Shown here in pieces: positions 1 to 10,900 of a stretch of 64,000 nucleotides of DNA. Below the pieces are notes generated by a model, which saw only the letters and a program-made list of their open reading frames with translations, made no database searches and was not told where the DNA came from. Numbering within the stretch: position 1 is the stretch's first letter; each line of letters opens with the position of its first letter. Made by a program: the position numbers and the translations under genes. The stretch comes from Chrysopilus asiliformis (Eukaryota > Arthropoda > Insecta > Diptera > Rhagionidae). Location of the stretch: the NCBI GenBank assembly GCA_964034945.1, contig OZ035962.1, positions 73,361,597 to 73,425,596 of the forward strand, in the 5' to 3' direction.

Positions 1-190
1 CTTTCACAGGTAGACGGCAATAGGTTTTGTATACACACGACACGTTCGGGTCATGGCGTGACCCGTAGTGTGTTTGTATGACAAATAATATGCAATGCCA
101 CACCCTTCTTGTGTTCACCGGCTTCACGAGGTCCAAGCTATATATGTACATATACTCCGACTTCGCAAACCACATGTGAATTATAATCGA

Positions 191-572
191 AGAAAAAAAT
201 CATATTCGCTGAATCCTATTTGCATAGGAATGGGTTCGCCAATACTTAGGCTTCGTTCCAATTTTTTTGTGGGACTGAGTCCTACATAATATTGGAGTCA
301 CTTCTAAAAACAATGGGAACGATTCCATTCTATTATATAGCTATGCTTCCCCCTCAGTATAGGAATGTCTCCATTAAAAACTAGGAACGGGTGCTACTTT
401 TGTTGGAATGTGTCCATTCTTCTCTCAGCCCTATTTACATAGTAATGATTCCACGAAAACTAGGACTAGTTCCAATATTTATGGAAGCCTTTGCTACAAA
501 GTGGTGCAATGACTCCTATAATCGCTTTCCCATATTTTATAGGAACGATTACTATGCGGATTTTTTTCCGTG
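191..572. repeat. Block of degenerate ~30-bp repeats ending in TTTTCCGTG
   Basis: The stretch repeats a loose unit of about 28-30 bp built on ATTCCTAT..ATAGGAA and variants, on both strands. It begins GAAAAAAATC and ends GATTTTTTTCCGTG, so the ends are roughly inverted (CACGGAAAAAAATC). A second block of the same style is at about 31801-32225, where a CACGGAAAAAA start is present. I read both as copies of one MITE-like family with an internal degenerate array. Confidence 0.45.
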
Positions 573-588
573 AAAAGCCCATTCTTTT

Positions 589-956
589 TTGATGGCAAAC
601 CGATCGCTGGTCAGTCGCGGTGTTGATTTATTTGTTGTTAACGCATATGTATTATGGACTGAAATTCATCCCACCTGGAACAATAATAAACTTTTTAAAC
701 GCCGCCTGTTCTTGCAAGAGTTAGGCGAAAGTCTTGTTCGCCCATATATTATTGTACGGACCGATATGTCAAGAGCTGAAGATCATTAGAAATTTGCGTG
801 CCGAAGAGGCATCATCCACAGCGGCTTCTCCACCAACTAAGAAAAGGAAGGCGAGTGATCGTAAACTCTATAATTTCTGTATAGAGAACGTCACAGGATT
901 TTTGTATTTACTGTGATTCTGTGCGTATGTTAGTGTCCTGCGGGTAAAAAATCAGC
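589..956 (+). pseudogene. piggyBac-type transposase, C-terminal remnant
   Basis: The open frame at 589-789 contains VDLFVVNAYVLW followed by KRRLFLQELGESLVRPYI, the pattern of the last part of the DDE domain in piggyBac transposases (a VNA/S..LY segment followed by RR.F...L...L). The following DNA, read with frame changes, still suggests a basic patch (KKRKASDRK, about 838-870) and a cysteine-rich tail (about 890-950) like the C-terminal zinc-binding region of the family. No catalytic aspartates are left and there are frameshifts and a stop. It lies between the two matching termini of the surrounding element. Confidence 0.55.
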
Positions 957-1279
957 TGAAAATTTAAAATTTTCCTAGATTTTTTTACTCCGAGCCGACG
1001 AGTTTGAAATTTAAGGCTATAGATGTATTAGTGATGGGATTTCTTTATTCCCGGCAAGGAAAAAAAAACTTTTGGTCCTTGCAACGTTTATAACAAAGCA
1101 GTTTGTCCAGACCATCGTCACACTACCACCATCAGAAACCTTATTGCGAAGATTATGTACCTATATAAATTGTAATTTTAGGATTATTTTGTATGCATTA
1201 TATGATAAATACACGTGGGTCATTTTATGACCCGAACATTTTATGTGTGTGTGTTATTTGAACATAATAGAAGGGTTAA

Positions 1280-1849
1280 GAGAAATGCTCCGCTGGCAAA
1301 ACTCTTTAACGCCCAAAGTGAAGTATATTACTTTAAATTTGGTGAGAAATCATGTAAGCTGAGGTTTTTTCTAAAATAATTTACGCTTCTGTAAATAAAT
1401 GTTTTTATAAAAAAATCGTAGCGCAGATCTCAGACCCCCAAAAAATGTTTAGCGACTCATCGGTTGGGAAATCGTAGCTTTGCGTTATAACAAAATTCTC
1501 TATATCACGAAATTCTGTTTATAACGATATTGTTTCATTCCCCTAACGATTTCCACTGCATTGTGATTTGCTTTGTTGATTTAACATTCTGTGTTCCTAA
1601 TGGTAAATATTATCTATCACGATTTTTGATCCTCTGAACCAATTTTGATGCAGCCTTCTCATTCGGTTAAATATTACAGGAGGAGCTAAATTTACTTCCT
1701 CCGATTGCTCTAAATACCTCCACTTTAAAAATTTTAATCCTTGATCCATTTTGACAAGGTTTTGACGCTACTTTGAGCCTTATTGTTAAACAACTTAGAG
1801 CCTTATTGTTACCATATAGGAGTCAAAGTTGCTATTATGGAAATATCGG
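1280..1849. other. No gene seen
   Basis: AT-rich sequence with no convincing coding region or intact repeat. The piece around 1490-1540, with repeated TATAACGA-like words, resembles the ends of Tigger/pogo-type elements but is too short to assign. Confidence 0.4.
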
Positions 1850-2411
1850 GTCTTTCAACAAGGACATAACAATTTTGTATTTAAATAAAACACAGAATAA
1901 TTGAGATATCGGGCTGAAATTTATTCCAGGTGTAGTGGACATGTTACATTTAAGTATGAAATTCGATGTCGTTCATATGGCCACCGCGAGCACGTTTGCA
2001 CTGATTGATTCTTTGGAGCAAATTTTCCACCACTCTTCCACACATATCGGCCGCAAGGTTAGCAATTTTGCGTTCGATATTGTTCCTGAGCTGCTCTAAC
2101 GTTGTAGGCTTGTTGGCATAAATCAACGACTTAACATAACCCCATAAAAAGAAATCCAACGGCGTTAAATCGCATGAGCGAGGTGGCCATTCGACCGGAC
2201 CATCATTTCATTCATCATTTCATTTCATCATTTTCATTATCATTTCATCGGACTCAGAATTTCGGTAAGTTTTAATAATTTCCTCGTTCGTGAACTTCAC
2301 CATGATAAAAATGTAAACCTTGACTGACATTTTAGCATTGCTAGATCATAAAAAAAGTTTTAAGGTGCGTTTTTATTAAAATACAAAATTTTTATGTCCT
2401 TGTTGAAAGAC
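1850..2411 (-). mobile_element. Internally deleted Tc1/mariner-superfamily element
   Basis: The termini are inverted repeats of about 45 bp beginning GTCTTTCAACAAGGACATAA (1850-1869 on plus and the reverse complement at 2392-2411). Between them lies a minus-strand transposase reduced to its first ~21 codons and its C-terminal third, joined across a TCATTTCATT-rich junction at about 2200-2240. At 562 bp it is less than half of a full element. Confidence 0.75.
1950..2303 (-). pseudogene. Tc1/mariner-type transposase with internal deletion
   Basis: Reading right to left, an ATG at 2303-2301 opens MVKFTNEEIIKTYRNSESDE, a plausible N-terminus, followed by simple-sequence junction DNA and a stop. 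From about 2212 the C-terminal part reads WPPRSCDLTPLDFFLWGYVK and then YANKPTTLEQLRNNIERKI, typical of insect IS630/Tc1/mariner transposases around the last catalytic aspartate (the D of the DLTPLDFF segment). The first two catalytic residues are in the deleted part, so the protein cannot work. Stop at 1950-1952. Confidence 0.75.
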
Positions 2412-4110
2412 AAGGGTCTTACAAGGCTGGGCCAAAATGGGTTAATCAAGACCGTGTAATAGTTTTTTCTGTTTTCGTTACGTTTAATAACGTATTGGAA
2501 TTAAATTCCTAAAATGATAAAACGTAATCTTGAAGCAAAAGCCGAAAAATCATTTCGTTATTTCCTTACGCTAAGACAATGTTTTCCATCCCTGCCCTTT
2601 TCTAAAAAGTTTTTAACAATTTTATGAAATTTTGATCTGATTGTCACCCATATTTAGTCAACATTTGAGTAAAAAATTTGTTGACAATGCGCCTGTTTTC
2701 GATAAATGTTTCAGATTTTTTTCATAAATGCTATGAAATCAATCAAGAAACACTTTAGATGTGTCCGTTCTGATAGTAGAAAATAATTAAAGTACTTTGA
2801 TTTACTAAAAAAGTTCTACTGCAAGGGATTTAATATTATAAGATCGTCTATTTGAGCAAAATGCATTCTGCTTCCATTTAGGTAAAAATTATTCGCCTTG
2901 CAAAATGAATTCTTCCGGTGAAATTACAGGAAGTTTCTATATCGTCGTTGCCTATAAAATAAAAAAATGTGCGACAATAAATATATTTAAATTAATAATT
3001 TAAATCAAGAACTAACACGGCGGTCATTCGTGTCGACGTCTTAGCGAATGTCTTCCATAGCCGTTGGGTAGGTAATTGATTAGGTATTCGTGATAAATAT
3101 AACTTTAAGACAAAACCACCGACAATTAGCCATAAATCTTGGTAAAGAAATTTGTTAATAACTTCATAGCCGCGATTTACTATGGCTTCGCAGAAATTAA
3201 GAACATACCATCGGCGGATGTGAAGGATGATGCTATTTACAGCATAGCAGCATACTTGTAATATCCTAGCCGATATCATTTGGAAGTCTGTCTGTACAAG
3301 AAATCCCCAGAGATTCACGCAACTTTTTGCATCCGTATTTAGGCCTTAGTGTACAGAGCCATCAGCGGCTCTGATATTATCCGATTTGATTCTTTCGTTT
3401 GCTGAGTTTTCTTGTCTAGTGCTTGGTTTATTTTGTAGGCTCGTTTTTTTTGAACATCAGAATCTCTAGATTAGCAATAAATTAAAACCAGTGTGGAGGA
3501 ACACCCAAGAGCTCTATGCCAACAGCAGAATCCTTTAGTTTAGTCTGGCTTTCAACATACATATCTTGGGTCTCAAGGAGTAATACGTTTTTTTAAGTTT
3601 TTCTTGTGCACAACATAACCACATCGTCAATGAACAAACGATTTTTTAGATTTAGTGGCTCGCATGAAAATAGATAGACGTAGGCCATAAGTCGATCAAG
3701 GAGATCAGTAAAAAATAATACGCGAATTGGATTGAACCATGCAGAGCATTTTTTAATGGGTTCGCGTCTGATACGAGTTTTCAACTCTTCATAGGGTCTA
3801 AAGACGATGCTATGAATTCGTGGTAAATTACAAAAACTACGTCAGCGCAATGAAGCCAATTGTTTGAGTAATTACAAGTTAGTATGCTGGAAATTTGCTA
3901 TCCTAGATGAGTGCGTGTTGCCACGTTTAACATATATGCTAGTAGAGTGCGACCGAACATTTTGGCCAAAAATTATACATTCGAGCAAGTTTCGGTTTTG
4001 ACCGAAACTTTGGTATAAACCGAAACTTTTGTAAAATATATCAATCAAAATTTAAAATATTAATACTGACCATTCATGTATTTATCAAGATTTGGAGACT
4101 TTTTTAAAAA
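2412..4110. other. No gene supported; possible very old reverse-transcriptase relic
   Basis: No intact gene. The minus strand at 3784-3593 contains FIDDVVMLC, which resembles the FADD box of non-LTR reverse transcriptases, with a weak GxxLSP-LF-like segment upstream only in another frame. This is too eroded to assert. The minus ORF at 3318-2992 matches nothing I know. Around 3955-4035 the words CCGAAACTTT and CGGTTTTGACCGAAA recur, a small repeat. Confidence 0.25.
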
Positions 4111-4111
4111 T

Positions 4112-4173
4112 AGCTTGGCCACCGCTTGTCCCAGCTTGGCCATCACTTGGTCCCAGCTTGGCCAAACAGTGGC
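4112..4173. repeat. Three tandem copies of a ~21-bp unit
   Basis: AGCTTGGCCA followed by a variable 11-12 bases ending in CCC occurs at 4112, 4133 and 4155 (the last one truncated). Confidence 0.7.
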
Positions 4174-4225
4174 AATTTAGTGCGAAAGTAGCTTCTAAAA
4201 GGCCTTTCCTAAAATTATTACGAAA

Positions 4226-4318
4226 CTTGTGTAAAACAAAAAAAAATATACGAAGTCATAGAAAGCCGTAATAGCTCCACGATACCGAACAATTACTATT
4301 TCTTTTGTTTTACACAAG
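4226..4318. repeat. Short hairpin with 15-bp arms
   Basis: CTTGTGTAAAACAAA at 4226-4240 is exactly reversed and complemented at 4304-4318, with a 63-base loop. It may be a MITE remnant; nothing coding. Confidence 0.55.
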
Positions 4319-4970
4319 CAACAATTTGTAACTGTAGAACAGGCTGGTAAAATGTGTTTAGAATAGGATTTTACATAACCTATCCATACATCAAAACCCA
4401 GTTAGGCCACTGTTTCTCCACTCCCATATACAAAAGACATAGTTTTTCGTATCGAAAAAAATATAAAGACGGAATATGTTAATAATAAGATTTTACAAAA
4501 CCCTTCCATACATTCTATCGGACCAATCTTTCCCCCCTCTCCCATAAAAATGATTTTTTTTTATAAAAATGTTGTCTGCCCTCTTATAGAGTATTTGACG
4601 ATTGCCCCCTGGTAATTCTAGCTTTTCTTATGTTTATATCCGAAATTACTTATTTGCATTCAACGCGAATCGAATGGTAAATGCACACATGAGCTATTAA
4701 ACCTTTGCTAAGGGTAGCGAGAAACGATCAAACCCTCAGCTATTGAACAGGTTTAGAAAATGAGGGAAAATTTTGCGTCATTCGAAGTTCTTTATAATCG
4801 CTTGAACATTAACAATTCGATTTACGTATTATTTTGAACCATAAGAAATTTTAACTCCCTTTACATAATTTAAAAAAAAAACCCCATTTGTTGTAAAAAA
4901 AAGACTTTCCAGATTTTTTAAAAACTTGTGACATTTACTAATTTTATCATTTGTCATTTGCATTTTTCAG
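4319..4970. other. Repeat relics and intron upstream of the lectin exon
   Basis: About 4360-4560 carries phrases such as CCATACATCAAAA and clusters of CTCCCATA that resemble the 3' half of the DINE-1-like elements found elsewhere in the window. The last 50 bases are pyrimidine-rich and end in the splice acceptor TTTTTCAG at 4963-4970. No upstream lectin exon was recognised. Confidence 0.35.
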
Positions 4971-7900
4971 GACAGCGCATCACCACAATTCAATTAGATG
5001 GAGTTCAGTATTTCGTCAGCAGAATGAATCCATATTCACCCGAATTGAACTATTTCCTCGCTTACCAGTACTGCAGGTCATTGGGCTTACAGTTGGCTTC
5101 TTTTGAGACCAAGGAGAAGGTGGAATCAATGTCGACATATCTACAGAATGCCGGATATAGTAAATATGATTTCTGGACATCTGGTAATCGATTGGGCACC
5201 GGAATGTTCCTCTGGATGAGCACCGGCCTTCCATTCAACGCAACATTCGATTATTTCGAAAATTCTTTGGATGCTGTACAAGCTGGACGATTGGATCCTG
5301 TTGATCATAACAGTAATACATCTCCGCAGAGAACTGCTCGAGACAGGTATCTTTGGAATTTTACATAAAGAACCGATTCGAATTTTACTAATAGTGAATT
5401 AAAATTAAATGAAAATTACAGTAGCAGCGGTTTAGAGAAGGGATGCGTTATGCTAAAAGCACCATCACTTAAATGGGCGCCAGAGGATTGTTCAGCTGTT
5501 AAGGATTTCATCTGTGAACAGACAAGATGTTACTACTATAACTATGGAAGTATTCCGGTCTCATCGGCGCAGGGGTAAGGATTAAAAGTGGACAACACTC
5601 CTCCTATCTGCCCGCCATACAAACAAAAATACAAAAAAATGTTTTAGTTAACTTAGGTGAGCTGACCCCCAAAACGAAGAAATCAAAAATCTTTTCATTA
5701 TCCATCAACTGTTAAAACTTCTCACTAATTTCAGTATCATTTCCCATTAAATAGTCTTTGATCTTTATAATTTTTTTATATGCTTGTTATACGAGTGTGG
5801 CATTCACTTAAAAGATGTGTTTGATATAAATGTGTAATGTTATAAAATGTTGGGTTTACCAAAATTTTGGGTTGAAGCTAAAAGTTGTTAAAAAATTTTA
5901 AAAGCAGGATTTTTTAAATCTAACTTAGAAATAATTTATCGGGCGATATTTTGTTCCAATTGTTTAACAAAGTTGCGGTCAAATATTTTTGAAAAAACGC
6001 GACAAATGCGACTTGAATATTTTTGGAATATACACAAATAATGGCAAAGATTGTTCACATAAACAACAAGAAAAGGACTAACATCATATCGCTACTTCGG
6101 AGGAAGACGTCACAACTCAAAAAATGTCGAATTTGTACTAAAGGTGCGGAAGAGTGGTAATTATGGTATACTTTGTTGTAGAAGAGTGTCACAATTGTAA
6201 CTTATAATTCTGGCCACCAGAGAGCAGATGTGTCGGTCTTGCATTGTGCGAAAAAGTTGCGAAAGTTTTTTCAACAGTGTCACATGTTTAGTTGTGAATC
6301 GTTATTTGAGGTGAAAGCATGCTGCTTTTTTGGTAAAACTGTCCCCTAATAAAATTTGCTTAAAAGTTAGTACTATTAACCATGCAAAAGCTTGTTACTG
6401 TAGATATTTTCTAAATATCAAAAATACTAACACATAATATCAGAATAACTTTAAAACGTCATTTCCCAAAATTTACAATTTTTGAGTTGTGACAGTCTTC
6501 CTCCGAAGTAGCGATATGTGTTATACAAGGGTACGGTTACGGGAAGAGCACACGATAAAAGGATTCTTCCCTAAATAAATAAAAAAGTGGTTTCCAACAT
6601 TTTTTCTCTCACGATCTCCTTTTCGAAATTATAAAATGATCGCCGATTTCCTTCTTCAAATTGTAGGTAAAAAACTTCTTAGAAAAAGTACGCCGCAGGT
6701 GAAACTTTTAAATCATACAAGTTAACAAATTAAAATCTTTAGGCGAAATGCGCTGCAAGTGAAAATTTTAAACGTTCAAAATGAAATATTACTTTAATTT
6801 TGTTGAAAAATCAGTGAGGTTATGGTTTGTTCTTTAATTATCTACGCTTTCTCAATTTTTTTTAGAAACGTTACTTTGCCAACCCAAATATATCTGATGT
6901 GATCTACTTTCTTGCGCTATTTACACTATAACCCGACGAATAAAATTTTAGTTTATATAAAAATATTAGCAGACCCTTCGTTGGCAGCTAAAAGTTTTTT
7001 GTATAAATTTTAGAATGCAAAAAAACCATAAATAACTTAAAAATTTTGGGAAAAAATGTTATCCTTACAGGACTTTCCGTTTCGAATTTTAAAAAACCAA
7101 CAGCAGAGCCGTGATCGGCGACCCCAATAACCCTATAATGCTAATTTTTCCGGGGAAAAATGGGAAAAAGGATATTTGCGGTATCCTTACAGGACCTTCT
7201 ATTTCAAATTTTGAAAATCTAACATAGCTAAAAACCTGCTCCTGTCAACGCAGATCATTTTGCAAAAAACCGCGTAAAAATCGGTCCAGTAGTTTTTGAG
7301 TTTTGTAATCTCAAACAGGCAGACAGACAAACAGACAAACAGACAGACAAACAGACAGACAAACAGACAGACAAACAGACAGACAAACAGACAGACAAAC
7401 AGACAGACAAACAGACAGACAAACAGACAGACAAACAGACAGACAAACAGACAGACAAACAGACAGACAAACAGACAGACAAACAGACAGACAAACAGAC
7501 AGACAAACAGACAGACAAACAGACAGACAAACAGACAGACAAACAGACAGACAAACAGACAGACAAACAGACAGACAAACAGACAGACAAACAGACAGAC
7601 AAACAGACAGACAAACAGACAGACAAACAGACAGACAAACAGACAGACAAACAGACAGACAAACAGACAGACAAACAGACAGACAAACAGACAGACAAAC
7701 AGACAGACAAACAGACAGACAAACAGACAGACAAACAGACAGACAAACAGACAGACAAACAGACAGACAAACAGACAGACAGACAAACAGACAGACAAAC
7801 AGACAGACAAACAGACAGACAAACAGACAGACAAACAGACAGACAAACAGACAGACAAACAGACAGACAAACAGACAGACAAACAGACAGACAAACAGAC

Positions 7901-10900
7901 AGACAAACAGACAGACAAACAGACAGACAAACAGACAGACAAACAGACAGACAAACAGACAGACAAACAGACAGACAAACAGACAGACAAACAGACAGAC
8001 AAACAGACAGACAAACAGACAGACAAACAGACAGACAAACAGACAGACAAACAGACAGACAAACAGACAGACAAACAGACAGACAAACAGACAGACAAAC
8101 AGACAGACAAACAGACAGACAAACAGACAGACAAACAGACAGACAAACAGACAGACAAACAGACAGACAAACAGACAGACAAACAGACAGACAAACAGAC
8201 AGACAAACAGACAGACAAACAGACAGACAAACAGACAGACAAACAGACAGACAAACAGACAGACAAACAGACAGACAAACAGACAGACAAACAGACAGAC
8301 AAACAGACAGACAAACAGACAGACAAACAGACAGACAAACAGACAGACAAACAGACAGACAAACAGACAGACAAACAGACAGACAAACAGACAGACAAAC
8401 AGACAGACAAACAGACAGACAAACAGACAGACAAACAGACAGACAAACAGACAGACAAACAGACAGACAAACAGACAGACAAACAGACAGACAAACAGAC
8501 AGACAAACAGACAGACAAACAGACAGACAAACAGACAGACAAACAGACAGACAAACAGACAGACAAACAGACAGACAAACAGACAGACAAACAGACAGAC
8601 AAACAGACAGACAAACAGACAGACAAACAGACAGACAAACAGACAGACAAACAGACAGACAAACAGACAGACAAACAGACAGACAAACAGACAGACAACA
8701 AACATCCATTTTTATATATACAGGGTTGGCCAGAATAGACGCGGGGGTTTGAATTCTTTATAAATTTTTTATTTTAGCGAAACCTATAATTTTTTTTTTC
8801 AAATACATGTAGTTGATTGATGGGGAATATTTTTGGTCTAAACATGGAAGATTATATCCCGCAAGTGGTGGCCATTTTCTGCTTCGACATTTTCCATAAC
8901 CTTTCGTGTTATGGCCTCGATTTCACTGCGAATATTGGTTTTCAATTGGCTGATGGTTGTTGGCTTGTTGACGTACACCTTTCCTTTCAAATATCCCCAA
9001 AGGAAACAATGTGCAGTCGTTAGATCAGGTGAACGCGGAGGCCAATTGAAATCGCTTCTTTTCGAAATAATGCGTCCGCCAAACATGTCCCGTAAAAGAG
9101 CCATTGAGCCCACCGCCCACCGGTTCGTTGTTCTATTGTGTACAGGTCCATTTTAAATTGCCCAAGTCTTCTTAACAAAATGCTGAAACAAAATTAAAAA
9201 AATAAAAATAAAAAAAAAGTTATAAAGACTTCAAACCCCTGCGTCTATTCTGGCCCACCCTGTATATATAGATATGCGCGTACACATGTCATTTTTAAAC
9301 ACAAATTTTGTCAGAAATTAGTTTAAACTAAATATCGATTTACGTTAAAAGGCAAAAATGTAGAGAATTTTTATATCTTTAATTCCTCCTTTAACTGTTT
9401 TTAATATCTTTAATTCCTCCTTTAACTTTAACAAAAGACTGTTAGTTTGCATGCGATTTGCAAAAATCTCACTTTTTCGTTTCAATGAAATTATCTCAAT
9501 AACGGTATAAGATAGCGGATAATAATAAAAAAAAACAAAATTTTAAAGAATGCTTTTTTCATTAATTCATCTCACAACCCCTGAAAAAGGTTTAGTTTTC
9601 GAGATAATCGCAAAAGACTGAATTTTGGAACGTATTTCCACCAAAGGAACGTATTTCGTGCCATTTCAGGACCAGATATGCCTGTAAAATTCATAGTTCC
9701 TATAGTTCTAGTTTCTGTAGTTTTTGAGAAATTTAATATACAGGTTGACAAACTAAGAGACTAACAGACAGAAAGACTTGTTTGTAATAATGTTCCAATC
9801 GACGGGAAATGTTTTCTAGGCAAAATAAAGAGATCGACATTTTTCATAAATGCGATATATTTTTTACTCCGTATAAGATAGTAAAAAAAGATTTTTGTAA
9901 TAAAAAAATCACGTGCACACCGCGACCTCATTAAAGGGTTTGAAGACCCACGACGAGGGCCACGACCCATCGGTTGGGAAACCATGGCATAGAAGTTAAC
10001 AGGCGAAGGGCTAAGAAAAAGTGGGGAAGAGGCAATGCCGTAACTAGAGTTCTGCTGATCCCAAAGTGCAGGGAATATCGAAGATGAGTTCACTAAAGAA
10101 AGGTCTTAAATTTTTCTTAAACCTTCCTTAAAAAGTCCTTAAATGTTCGGCATTCGTAAGAAGAACATGCCTGACTTATTGGGGGGAAATTGGATGTGGA
10201 AACATCCACAAAAATAATATAATATTTTTGTTATATTATTTTTTGTTTTTGCAGACCTATAAGCGAAGAAATTCCAATAGGATTATTCATTGCTAGAAGG
10301 TCAAGAAAACCATGAATCAGAAATGGTTCCATGGTTAAACACAAATTAAACATTTCTTTATTATCTTTATTATCTTATACATCAACAGGTAACAATTTAC
10401 CAACTGATAAAAAAAATTACATTAGAATACTATTTGACAATTTAAAATTACAGTAGATTTTACAATAAGCGATTGCGTAAAACATTACGATCTATATTAA
10501 AGTCAACCTTATGAAAATTGTCGTTAAAAACCCTTGACATGTTAGCTATAGGTTCAAAACGACCGTAATTTGTCCTATGGTAATCGATATAAATAAAGCG
10601 TTTGTTTCTATTGGTACGAAGATGAGAATCGATACTGACCAAATCAAGCAGATGTGTTGAGTTAATTCTACTGGACAATAAATCATAAACAAATAACACA
10701 CAAAAATTTTCTCTACGTTTACCAAGTGAAGATAAGTCAATTAGATTCAGACGTTGTTCGTAAGGCGGTAAAATTTTAGAGTCGTTCCAAGGTAACCTAT
10801 GTAAAGCGAGTCTCAGGAAACGCTTTTGGATGACTTCAATACGGGAGATATGGGTTTGGTAACTAGGCATCCAAACTATACATGCGTACTCTAAAATAGG

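Larger units (their letters stand above)
1..1275 (+). mobile_element. piggyBac-like DNA transposon, decayed; left tip just outside window
   Basis: The right end reads GGG (1273-1275) followed by TTAA (1276-1279), the target-site signature of piggyBac elements. The reverse complement of about 1190-1260 aligns with about 25-95: both ends carry TTCGGGTCA, a 5-bp spacer and TGACCC, then GTGT and an AT-rich stretch ending near ATGCA. The palindromes are at 48-64 and 1217-1233. By the spacing on the right end, the left tip should lie about 2-6 bases around position 1; the window opens with CTTTCACAGG, which would fit a CCC start two bases upstream. Inside are a transposase fragment and a block of degenerate repeats. 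Probably dead. Confidence 0.65.

Noticed and set aside
2992..3318. 108-codon minus ORF
   Set aside because: No domain, no splice or promoter context, Cys/Ile-rich composition as expected from AT-rich chance frames.
3593..3784. FIDDVVMLC as a reverse-transcriptase active site
   Set aside because: Only the one motif fits; neighbouring RT blocks appear only in other frames and are unconvincing. Kept as a remark, not as a gene.
7319..8698. CRISPR-like regular repetition
   Set aside because: There are no spacers; the unit is a 12-bp simple tandem repeat in a eukaryotic intron.
7199..8738. Four very long ORFs (464-500 codons) on both strands
   Set aside because: They are translations of the stop-free 12-bp tandem repeat in different frames (repeats of CLSV, CLFV or QTDK type) and change register at the 4-bp insertion.
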